Shown piece after piece: positions 1-10,244 of a stretch of DNA of 40,000 nucleotides. The notes beneath the pieces were generated by a model. It searched no databases, was not told the origin of the DNA, and saw only the letters and a list, made by a program, of their open reading frames with translations. The stretch comes from Glandiceps talaboti (Eukaryota; Hemichordata; Enteropneusta; Spengelidae). The stretch is from the NCBI RefSeq assembly GCF_964340395.1, contig NC_135560.1:9580098-9620097 (forward strand), in the 5' to 3' direction. The translations under genes and the position numbers were made by a program. How positions within the stretch are numbered: the stretch's first letter is position 1; every line of letters begins with the position of its first letter.

Positions 1-1251
1 AGACAGGATAAATGGCGTTGTAATCTGTCATATCGTTTCAAGTGCACCTTTCACAAAGACGCAGGTATATAACAGAAATAAGTAACTCGGTCTGTCATAA
101 CCCTGATGAGATCGATTCATCAATTCACCGCCGTCCAATGGCCGTAGTCAAGTGTTAATAAACAAACGGAAAGAAATTTTCCTCGGTTCTTACATGATAC
201 AAATTCAAGGGGACACAATACATTATTATTGTGGTTACAAAGCTTTCATGAGTTATAAAGTGCCTGAACTGGTTTCCATTAAATCGTTCTACCTGTTAAA
301 GGTATTCTCCTTGAGGTCTTTTGTCGATACCCGAGCCCTGATATACAAACATAACGATGATCAATAAAATAACGATCGGTGCTTATTCTATAATGCGGGA
401 AGCAATACTGGAAAAGGAGGCTATGTTGTCGGGATTGACATTTGAGCAAACAGACCACAAATGTTATAATTTGAGAGGTTTAATTTGGGAGGTTTCAATC
501 GGACGTAAATGAGTTGAGATTTGATAGCGATAGGGTTGATAATGTAACTGCAACCAATCAATTTCATTACTTGACATGACAAAGCTTGTGTTTTATTAAT
601 ACTGGGTTTCCAGCCTCAAGACGTTGTTATAAATCGCTGGTTTCGAATTATATCTTCCACAGTATTTAATCAAGCATACCGTAGGCTGTATTAGTCTCCG
701 GTTGTCAGTGGTAACATACACCGTGTTTACAGCGATACTCATGAAATATCCATAGCCTGGTTACAGTCGTACCGGTAACATCATTAAATCTTATTATAAA
801 GTATGGTTTTCATTTATTAATATCGTTCCTCTTCTAGCGCCCTATAGTTATATTTTATCATCTAAACTTACACTTCAAATTAAGTCGACTCACAAGCATC
901 GTGTAGGTATACATCGGCCAGGTACAGGTAGATCAGTCGGATATATCATCAATTTTTCTGCACTTTAAAGTCTGATTTGGGACTCGTTTTGGAGCAACTT
1001 GAAGTTTTATGTTCATTTCAGTGTGACGTCACTGCAATTCTACTATCGCACAGAGGTCTTTAAATGAGATATTTTACAATGGAAATAGGATTGTTGCATT
1101 TCACCGATGGGACATAATATATTTTTTTTACAAGAAAGATGCACATTTTAACCGCAAACTAGCTCTTGTGGCACCATACATACATAGCAGGATCATGTAC
1201 ATTGACATTAATAAGCATGTCGATTCTTTTACAGTTCTGAATTAGTACATA
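1..1251. other. Unique non-coding AT-rich DNA
   Basis: I see no gene here. The longest open frame is 71 codons (152-367) and has no recognisable domain or compositional bias. A perfect palindromic CRE-type octamer (TGACGTCA) lies at 1024-1031. The stretch has no clear tandem or inverted repeat and leads into a microsatellite on its right side. Confidence 0.6.
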
Positions 1252-1505
1252 GTATGTATGTATGTTTGTGTGTACGTACGTACGTACGTACGTACGTACG
1301 TACGTACGTATGTATGTATGTACGTATGTATGTATGTATGTATGTATGTATGTATGTATGTATGTATGTATGTATGTATGTATGTATGTATGTATGAATG
1401 TATGTATGTATGTATGTATGTATGTATGTATGTATGTGTGTGTGCGTGTGTGCGCACGTGCATGCTTGTGCATGCGTGCGTGTACACGTGTGTGTGTGTG
1501 TGCGT

Positions 1506-1550
<45 letters not shown>

Positions 1551-1567
1551 CGTGCGTGTGTGTGTGC
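1252..1567. repeat. Compound microsatellite (GTAT)n / (ACGT)n / (GT,GC)n
   Basis: The array starts with a short GTAT run and a GTTT interruption. An uninterrupted (ACGT) block follows at 1272-1310, then (GTAT)n to about 1436 with one GAAT variant, then a mixed GT/GC tract to 1567. GTAT, ACGT, GT and GC units all alternate purine and pyrimidine. The alternation is strict from 1467 to 1567 and nearly so through the whole array, so Z-DNA or cruciform formation is plausible. Open frames on both strands here (Tyr-Val-Cys-Met and His-Thr-Tyr-Ile periodicities) are by-products of a 4-bp repeat with no stop codons and are not genes. Confidence 0.97.
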
Positions 1568-1744
1568 TCAAACAACTGTAGAACTGTGTTCCCGTTTTCG
1601 CCGTACCATAGAGACCCAATATTACTAGGTTTCGTGTCGACGTGTCGTTGCCATGACATTTCATGTACGTATCAAAAACGCACGTGCATTGTTACATTAG
1701 AACGAATAGTTTATATAATATAGTTAATATAGCCTTCAGTAATT

Positions 1745-1856
1745 ACAGGGCCTGGGGGAGGAATTGGTGTGGGGGGGGGGGGTCACTTTTTACAAATCGG
1801 TTCTTGGGAAGGGCATATTTTAGAAAATGGAATTAGGGACAGGTCACACTTTACTT
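1745..1856 (+). repeat. G-rich degenerate repeat cluster, copy 1
   Basis: The cluster begins with ACAGGGCCTG and contains a G12 run (1771-1782) followed by GTCACTTTTTAC. Two related units follow, GGGAAGGGCATATTTTAGA (from 1806) and GGGACAGGTCACACTTTAC (from 1834). The units are 28-33 bp apart and share the pattern GGGAnGGTCAYnTTTTA. A second cluster with the same units in the same orientation lies at 2367-2476. I take these as fragments of one dispersed repeat family that I cannot name. Confidence 0.6.
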
Positions 1857-2366
1857 TGATTCGTTGTATTATCTACTACTGTGCATTATTCTGTGATTTG
1901 GCATCATCTCACCGCTGCTACCGCTTCCAAAGCCCACTGCTGCTACATCTAACCACTGTCACCTTTGTACCATAATATCAGAACATATCTATCACATCAC
2001 TGGTGACAACCATACAGTGAATCAATTGTCAGTTGTGATGCGAGGAGAGGAGTGTGTCTCACTGGAGTAAAATGGGAACAATTCGGTATGATATTGGGTT
2101 TAATGTTGTACAATGTCGAGAGAGAGCCCATCTAGTCTTTGGCAGTTCTGGCCTTCAGCTCTGCCAGTTAGATCCAAACTCAGGTGTTAATTAATTAAGT
2201 GCCTGCACATAAATTCCCTGTGATGTGGTAGTAATAATCTTAGTGATTTCTTTGTAAACTATCAATGTGGTGGCAGCGGTGGGATCAACTCTGTACGTAT
2301 ACCATTGTTTCTGGGACCCGTGTCATGTCTGACAGCATTTTAGCAATTCTTTATGAAATATTTGAA
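1857..2366. other. Spacer between two G-rich repeat clusters
   Basis: About 510 bp with no gene and no clear internal repeat. It lies between two direct copies of the same G-rich units, so it may be the body of one element whose ends are the two clusters. The sequence alone does not decide this. Confidence 0.4.
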
Positions 2367-2476
2367 CAGGGAAGGGTCATGTTTTAGAGAAAAAAAGTCG
2401 ACTCGGGGGGGGGGGGACACTTTTAGGCACGACGGAATAGAGGGAGGGTCACATTTTACGCAACAGACAGGGCCTG
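2367..2476 (+). repeat. G-rich degenerate repeat cluster, copy 2
   Basis: The units are GGGAAGGGTCATGTTTTAGA (from 2369), a G12 run (2405-2416) followed by ACACTTTTA, and GAGGGAGGGTCACATTTTAC (from 2440). The cluster ends with ACAGGGCCTG at 2467-2476, the same decamer that opens copy 1. The first unit matches the unit at 1806 almost base for base. It lies directly upstream of a MITE-like element. Confidence 0.6.
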
Positions 2477-2503
2477 ATTTCACCCGGCCCTCCCCTTATA
2501 ATA

Positions 2504-2747
2504 GAGAACTTGCAAACCCGCCATGTTGAATGTTGCATCATGGGAAATGTGATAATAAATACTAATCAATTAGTGTTGTAAACAATGTTGATACATTGTT
2601 TTTAACCACAAACAATCAATTCACAGTTACCCTGACCATTGTGGGAGGTTTATTTTATCGGTAGTTCCAGATTAGGTATTACAATAACCACAGGTAATCC
2701 CATAGTCCTTTGCGTCTGAGCACGCTCAGTCTGGATTGCAAGTTCCC
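2504..2747. mobile_element. MITE-like element with TA flanks
   Basis: The left end GAGAACTTGCAA (2504-2515) is the reverse complement of the right end TTGCAAGTTCCC (2736-2747), with one mismatch in 12. Both ends are flanked by TA (2502-2503 and 2748-2749), as expected for a Tc1/mariner-type target duplication, and the symmetry extends to ATAG/CTAT. Further in, both arms share ATGGGA and then AATAC(C)TAATC at similar distances, so the terminal repeats may have been 60-80 bp before decay. An internal perfect 9-bp hairpin (2580-2588 with 2593-2601, 4-nt loop) adds secondary structure. There is no open frame of note, so it would be non-autonomous. Superfamily assignment rests only on the TA flanks. 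Confidence 0.6.
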
Positions 2748-2750
2748 TAT

Positions 2751-3500
2751 CAAAAAGCTCCCTAATTCCCAGCACATGTTAAGGTTTTTGATTACAAGTT
2801 GCTGTTAAACCACTAATCAAAATTCTTTTAAACCGCAAATCACGATTTGTAAGATAGTTACTAGATATGAATAATAAAATTCGTCGTTCATATATTTAAA
2901 AAAAAAATTACAAACACTTTGCAGACATTGTTTTCGTATCAAGCCGTGTATAGACCTAACTTATGGGTCTTAAAAGTCCATTGAAAAGTTAATAAAAGTT
3001 AGAGTGAAGATTCTTAGATGAAACGAGAGTTAATTATATGAGATGTAAAGTTTATTACCAATTTAAAAATTGTGAAAAGAAAATAACAACTGGAATTTTT
3101 TGTGGTAGAGAAGGCGATACTACGTTGGAGCAAATTAACGCTTACGTAATTCCTTAAGTTAGTACCACTTGAGTCAGAGTCAAGTGGTACAAGTAGAAAG
3201 ACGTTACGGTACGGGAAAAGAGTTCATATGCAAATGTCACCCTAAGTAAGATATTTGCCGCCAGTGGACTAGGTACTTAGGTGTGTTTCACTAATTAGTA
3301 AACATACTAGGTAGCCTTTCATTTGAAATCAAAAATGAAGGGGAGAAAAGCAAGAGTTCAAGACCATGTCCCCTTAATTTAGAAAAATCAACAGAACACC
3401 ACAAATTTGCTTACAACACATTATAAATCAATACAATATGATAAAAATACATCCAATATTCAAAGTAAGTTTCCAGCTTGAAAGACGCGACCACAATCTA
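2751..3500. other. Unique AT-rich DNA with one strong hairpin
   Basis: No gene seen. It contains the perfect 11-bp hairpin at 3162-3190, listed separately, and a short poly-A tract near 2900. Confidence 0.5.
3162..3190. repeat. Perfect 11-bp hairpin, 7-nt loop
   Basis: GTACCACTTGA (3162-3172) is the exact reverse complement of TCAAGTGGTAC (3180-3190), separated by GTCAGAG. There is no U-tract that would suggest a terminator and no gene beside it. It may be the core of a decayed foldback element. Confidence 0.75.
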
Positions 3501-3714
3501 TCATAACTTACCATAACTTACCATAACCTACCATAACTTACCACAACCTTCCATACTTACTATAACTTACCACAACCTGCCATACTTACTATAACGGTTA
3601 CCTACCATAACTTACCATAACCTGCCATAACCTACCATAACTTAACATAACCTACCATACTTACCATAACCTGCCATAACTTACCATAACCTATCATAAC
3701 TTACCATAACTTAA
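3501..3714 (+). repeat. Decamer minisatellite, consensus CCATAACYTA
   Basis: About 21 tandem units of 10 bp. Common variants are CCATAACTTA, CCATAACCTA, CCATAACCTG and CCATACTTAC. A higher-order unit of about 29-30 bp (CCACAACCTK-CCATACTTAC-TATAAC...) is repeated twice near 3541-3600. The array is degenerate and looks old. The motif is not a canonical telomeric repeat on either strand. Confidence 0.9.
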
Positions 3715-4193
3715 CGTACCCCACTACCAGTGGTATGACCCTTATTCCAACCTATGGTATCTGTACTTTACATTTAGTGAACGCTTTAAGACTAACTGTA
3801 CACCGACTGTACACTAACTGTATACTAATCCAAACACATTCCCATTTACCTAAATTTTTCATTTGTTCTCAAATACAAGTTTGACATTCATTGTTTATGC
3901 ATTTAGCATAAAGCATATTCAAATTTGAACGATGCTTACTTAAATCTGATTGGTGGTTCAATGAACATGATGGCCGACGGTGTGCTTGTTTTATCTGCAT
4001 ATGACCACTACAACCACGGAAATCAAGCTATCATCAAACTAAAATAAGCACAGACTAAAAATAAAGTTGTTTGTGTGTAGTAGATTACAAAAGTTGGTGA
4101 TGACGGTGCCTTGGATATAATCGCTCTGTAATCAAGATAGTGTGGACACTGAATGAGGACTGAATACGTGTCCATTATATTAGAGGAAAACTT

Positions 4194-4249
4194 GCTATCG
4201 AAGACGACATCTTACCGGCAATGCAATTGCATCAATGTCCGTCGATAGC
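4194..4249. repeat. Nested inverted repeat
   Basis: GCTATCGA (4194-4201) pairs with TCGATAGC (4242-4249). Inside the loop is a perfect 12-bp palindrome, ATGCAATTGCAT (4221-4232). No gene is adjacent, and no role can be inferred. Confidence 0.5.
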
Positions 4250-5579
4250 TTATATCAACTTTAGTTTTACTATGGATTTATCTTAGTTTGCCTGTAGCGT
4301 GAGTTCCGTAGTAAGCTTCTTAGGATGCGAGTGTTCAAGATCGGTAGGAGTTATGATAATCATGTTCCCCCGAAAAGTGACAATAAAATCATGATTGTTT
4401 TTTTGTTTTTTTTATAAAAATGACTACTTTCTAATCCGACTGTAGAACGCATGTCTTGTTTGGCAACATTCGTGTAATTAGAGACCAACCTGACGGGTAT
4501 AGTACAGTACACGTATCACTACGATTTCTCATACAGTTGATATGCCATGCAGCTTTCGCGACAAGTGCGAAGCAGAGCCTTACAAAGACTATACGACTCA
4601 CGAGTCGTAGAGTCAGACACAGCAGTGACAAAAACCACACAGTGGCACAAATAACAACTTCATCCCAACGAAGTCTTATGTATTTTTTATCACATTCAAT
4701 CTGTGTTTCAGCTACTATATTGTCTTTTATGACGTACATGACACATTTCGAAAGGTCACGTGATCAAACCATGAATAAATCAATAATCTAATTGTGGTTC
4801 AATGCTCTAACAAGGCTGTGTCAAGGGATGGATCAGCGTGAACTAAATATGAGGAATTATACATATGACATCGGGGGGATTATCAATCATGGTAAGGTAT
4901 AACGAACAAGTCCGAAACTACGAAATTTTATCAGCTCGTGATTCAAGCCTGGAGCAAATTTCCAGCCAACAGAAATAATTTATGGCGTGACACTGGTTCA
5001 GATTACTCGCTTAAGACTTCTCATATTACGGACTTGAACAAGTAACATTTGGTGTATCGTGTAGACCTTCGTAGGTATGTTACACAGCACTAGAGATCTT
5101 GACACCAATGTAATGTAAGCTTATATTCTGCTCACTAGTCTTGCACACGTCATAAATGGAAAGTCTGAAAAAAATACAGAGCATGAATTATTCACGGGGC
5201 CAAAAGAAGTAAAGAAAACTTCCTAATCTCCTGAAAGATGAAGGTAAAAACGGTGTGGCATCAGATAACGCAGTAGAATCTATTTAAAGTGGTGTCTCAG
5301 TGGTATATCTTTTTTGTGTGTTGGTTGTCTCAAATCTTTTCAATGGCGTTCTCGTTACTTGTATTCAGGGAAATATTTAGAATCAATTTGCTGCAGGAGT
5401 AGTTCTATCATCGGTTTTGATAGCTGTTTTTTCATCGTGAAGGCGGTAAGAATAGGTGACGGAAACGTGTCGAGAGGAAAGACTACGACTTGTAATCAAG
5501 GCGCCGTAGGGCGTCGACCTCGTTTCCGCTTAGGTTGATTAGTTACGAGTATATTACAAGCAGGGGGCTACGGTCACAC

Positions 5580-5627
5580 CCTCATCCGTGTACGTGTCAT
5601 GTTTGTAATTATCACACACAGATGAGG
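5580..5627. repeat. Imperfect 12-bp hairpin
   Basis: CCTCATCCGTGT (5580-5591) pairs with ACACAGATGAGG (5616-5627) with a single C-A mismatch and a 24-nt loop. It may be chance or a decayed foldback element. Confidence 0.4.
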
Positions 5628-8600
5628 ATGGAAGCTTTGTTGATAGCTCCTGATTAGTTTTGTCTAAATTGAAGACTTCATCCATCAACGCCCTCAAGGT
5701 GGCAATGTCCCAATCGTACACCGATTATTCCCTAGCGGAGAATCTGAGAACTCCAATAGGACTGTAATGCTAACAAGTATTTCAAGATCGCCGAGGTCTG
5801 ATAAAAAGAAAGTTTGCCTGGGGCACAGGGATACATTATATTGTGAGCGATATTAGAACAGAGAATGAGAACAGAGTCTCTGTATTATGAGTTATTGCTC
5901 AGAATTTTATTAATTTTGTATGTGATGTTTGTATGATGTATGGTGTTTACATCCCGTGTAGTATCAATATAAGCTGTTTCGTCATTATTAACACTGTTCA
6001 TCGAGGCATCATCATCATCAAACTACATATTAAGACGCCTTGGACATTTCGTAAATGGCACCCTTGGATGTTGAAAGCGGCGAACTTCACCTATTAAAGG
6101 CAAAGTAGCATCCCTTTAATGATGTTCGTGACCGCTCAGGTAAATTGGGTACCGTTCTTTTCCCCTCCGTACTCGTGTTTGTTTCTTGTAGCTTTTTCCA
6201 AGATTAAACAAACTTACAAGATTCAAACAATCTTAAGAATGAATATATTAGAGAATATCTGGGTCACTCATCCAAGAAAATAATGGAAGCCACTAGTGAA
6301 TTAACACAACTATTCATTTTACATCATAACACCTCTAGGTTCTCTTCGGCAATATAACAATGTACACAACAGAAACCAATTCTCCGTCGCCATAATTACA
6401 GTGCACCAGTCTGCTCAGTGCGACAGCCAATTAGATTAAGCGACTTATCTCATAATTTCCAAACATTATCATTTGCAAAATGTACCTGCAATATTAGTCA
6501 CTTTTCTGTATTCTGCCAAAGAAGATGTTGGGCAATTATCGCTATCATTTGAAATAGTGAGATGCCTGTTGGTAAATTGAAATAACACGAGTCAGTTGTT
6601 GCCATGGTTTCAAACCTACCTGGATTCATAACGTACTGGTTTCAAATTAGATTTTAAAAAAATTCAAAGGGCTCAAATATATGTTATACATTAAAAACAC
6701 CTAGCTACTTTCCCCCTTTAGCAACAAATAACGTTTTAGTCCAATATACTAATACAGTGTATATATTGTAGATGGGTATCAACGTGGATACGTACTGGAC
6801 AGAGCAGGTGTTAACAACTGTGCATTCAAATATACAAACAACGACCACTATAGCAACTTGACCCTGTATTCAAACACTCCTAACTTAAACCACGATCACA
6901 GATATATGCTACTCGGGTTTTGAGATAGGTTGGTATAAAACAACACAAAATTTAGTGACATGTTCTTCTGTCTCTAATGAAGAACACATGATAATATGAG
7001 AGATAATGGCCGCTAAACAGTAATTCATATTACTCGTTCCATGTTAATTTTACTAGTCTATTGATCTATGTTTCCATTTTATATGCTGACAAACATTGTG
7101 ACAGTCATGCTAACAACCCCAAAAACCTATAAAGATACAAACTTTGAAAACTAAATGGGTCTTTTTTACGATTAACAACCTTGTTTGTGTGATACCCACG
7201 GGTTTTATTTAATATATGTTGTGTAATGAAACATTCCAATTACAAATACTCTAATTATTAATTTTAACTTATTAGTTCGATAATTCATACATTAATAGTT
7301 GGTAATTGAAAACATTGGTAAACTCACATGGGAGTCATTCTTTTTAGTTCATAAGTAATTGGATAACCTGTGAATACCGACTTATTTATCAATAAGACAA
7401 TAAGTTGATTTGTTAATTATACTTTTCAGGTAGAGTAATTACTCAGTCATTCGCCTCGTGTTTATGTATTCAATGAACGAATGAATACACAATCGTCTAA
7501 TCAGATAACTAAATGATAAGCAAATAGATTAGTGATTCAGATAATGAATACAAATAAACTCAAGTGTGAATTTCTTATAAACAGATAAATTGACCAATCG
7601 TTAAATAATAGTTGTCGAATCAAATTTATACATACATAGCTCGGGTGTTTCATGTTTCTCAGCAGTTATCAGTACGTGTATAAATAGAGTTCACCATTCT
7701 TAGATTAACGAAAATGTCTATTTGGGGTCGATGTACTTTCTTTAGTTGTTGAGTTAGATAGTTTTTTGATATTATGCAGATACACACTGTGTGTGATAAC
7801 GTTTTGTACTAGATGATGAAACTAAAATAATGTATTCACTGAGAACATTGAATGATTTCAAAAACATATGATAGCAGGTGATAACACCTAAAAAGAAAAG
7901 AAATTATCAAATCTGAATGAAAGTAAGATTTGGCTATCAATATTTCAATTTGTTTGGTAAATATTTGTCTAAAGTATACACTTAATGGTAATCTACACAT
8001 TGACAATATAAAACACTTTCAAAAATACATAAAATGGGACACAAAATAAGAAACAAGATTGCAAAGTGAATATAGGACTTGTTATCAATGTTTTATGTAG
8101 CAGTCTTTCAGGGAAGCGTGGAATCCTTGTGTTGTTTCTTTTACTGTATTAAAATGTAAAGTAGTAGTAGTTTTGTATTAAAATAAACAGCGACCGCCAG
8201 TGATCATTCCTACATATCCCTTTAAGGTATATATCCCCTCCAAGGTCTATGTTTTAGGCAACCGAAATAAATATCTGATTATTATCAACTTTGTATTGCA
8301 CGCTTCAAGTTCTCATGTCAATAACTCGTTTAAGTAGCTTCATTTTCGATCTGTTTTTTCGGTCTGCATCGATTTGTTCCACCGATGGAGCAAAGGCCAA
8401 CAACATTATGGATTGGTAACTCCATATGATCCACATGTAGTTGAACTTGAACAATAAGCTTTGAAAATAACTTGTAATAGGTGGCTATGAACCTAGAAAG
8501 CAGATGTGACATCACACGGAAGCCAAAGTATTGATATTTTGTACTCCTTTCAACAGTGAGGCAAGCCTTTCTTTCTTTTACGAATTACAATCAACAATCG

Positions 8601-10172
8601 ATTTCTTCAAAATTGTGGCACGAACACGGCAAAGGTAACTATCGATATACCATTCATAAGAACTGCTTGTTAATCTGGCATAGTCTCGTAGTATCGATTC
8701 AAACGCTCTTTTGACTTGATTTGACTTCCTGTTTCATCGACTTCTATCAAACTATATCTCTTTGCATATAACGTTCTCAACAAAAATTTCAATCGATTTG
8801 TCGACAATTTTTCTTTCACTATTAGTTTAATTTGTGTTGAAAGTATCCGGGACATTGTTTTCTGCGTCGATATCGCCAATCGACCTCAGAAAACCTATAT
8901 AAATTCAAATCATGAGAGGATCAGCCGTATCGCTCTATTTATCAAGGCTTTTGGTCCCTTATTTTTGTGGATGGAAATCAATTAATAGTTGGCATGATAG
9001 CAAGTCCCTTTATCCAACAACCACGCCCTAGTTCTGCTCCATGTGACTTTCTCGTCAGGATGAAGTAATGTAATCAATATGGTCTATATAAGAACATTCC
9101 GGAGGTTGCTTAGCTTTATGCATTTCTTAGTTCAGATCCATTTTTTTTAATGATCTACCGATTTATTAGTATTGTCGGCAAAGATTGTAATGGCGTCAGA
9201 GCACTACGACATCGACCGTTTTGAACACAAAGTCCAGGAACATTTTCAATGATACCATTGTCTTTGCACTCGGTTATGGTCTGCTAACAGCTGTTTAGAT
9301 CTACACCTCAAACCTTTCAAGAAATGTATTATTCGTAAGTAAAATAAAAATGTACTCTATTTCAATCATTCACGCCACAATATAGGTAAAAATATGAAAA
9401 CTACACATATCAATTCATCAAATTTGGTTAGCTATATTTGAAAAGAAACCAATATTGTATTTCGTTATTCCGAAGTGAAAACGTTAATCAGATACGTCAA
9501 ATTAAAAGTAGAACATGTACTCTAAAATCGTACGAATTAAACTCAATTGTCAACAATTACCAACGGAGATTTATTTTGTAGAGTTTTTGTTTGTATTTAT
9601 AACACACTTGTAGACGATCTACTGGTATGACATGACGTCATCAGTTTCAAAGTGGATGAAGGACCATCATATAAATTATACACTTTCAAAGCGAGGCTTA
9701 TTGATATTTATAACAACAGCTATGAACGTATATCACCTTAAGTTGCTTGATGCAGTTTCTTGGTTTCATACTGTTTTCTTCGGGTGTGAAATGTTGTCTT
9801 TTGTTCATTTAAAGATGAATGCAATAAACTGGTCTAGTATATTAATGCCTTTCAATGAAAAGATTTAGAGGTTACAAGAGAAACAGTCTGAGTCTTGAAT
9901 TTTTCAAAAGGGTTATATGTTACATTTCATCTAAACCATCTACTTTGATCGTGTTGGTAATATTCGAAATATTCGCAAAAAGTTTCAACAGTTGAACGAA
10001 AGCTAGGATATAATCAAGATACTCAGAGACCAAGGGCTGAGAATCGAACGACAGGCAGACAGATGGACAGTCAGATGAAGGAATATAAAGACAAAAACAG
10101 ACACGAACATGCATGATTTTCACTATTGGAATTGGCGCCATCTTGCGGGAAAAGTAGAACATATTTTCAAGA

Positions 10173-10244
10173 AAACAAACAAGCAAACAAACAAACAAAC
10201 AAACAAACAAACAAACAAACAAACAAACAAACAAATAAACAAAC
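10173..10244. repeat. (AAAC)n microsatellite
   Basis: About 18 tetranucleotide units with single variants (AAGC early, AAAT late). Its complement is (GTTT)n, the motif also found at 18517-18571 and 35277-35331. The flanks of the three arrays do not match each other. The Leu-Phe-Val-Cys periodic frame on the minus strand is a repeat artefact. Confidence 0.95.

Larger units (their letters stand above)
3715..10172. other. Long non-coding stretch, AT-rich
   Basis: No supportable gene in about 6.5 kb. The longest frames (102 codons minus at 4431-4739, 111 codons plus at 4456-4791) overlap each other on opposite strands and have no domain, as expected by chance. Small structures are nested inverted repeats at 4194-4249, a hairpin at 5580-5627, and a CRE-type palindrome at 9633-9640. 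The 6.5-8.2 kb part is especially AT-rich. Confidence 0.5.

Noticed and set aside
1159-1723. Long overlapping frames of His-Thr-Tyr-Ile or Tyr-Val-Cys-Met repeats (also at 18.1-18.6, 25.5-26.0 and 35.3-35.9 kb)
   Set aside because: A 4-bp repeat without stop codons is open in all frames on both strands and gives these periodic peptides. There is no non-repetitive domain attached.
3501-3714. Degenerate telomeric repeat or CRISPR-like array
   Set aside because: Units are contiguous 10-mers without spacers, and the motif CCATAACYTA does not match a TTAGGG-type repeat.
4431-4791. Overlapping frames of 102 and 111 codons on opposite strands
   Set aside because: They overlap almost fully in antisense and neither has a motif; the region simply has few stops.
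10005-10060. tRNA or SINE B-box on the minus strand (GTTCGATTCT near 10020-10032)
   Set aside because: There is no cloverleaf, no matching A-box at the right spacing and no repeat copy.
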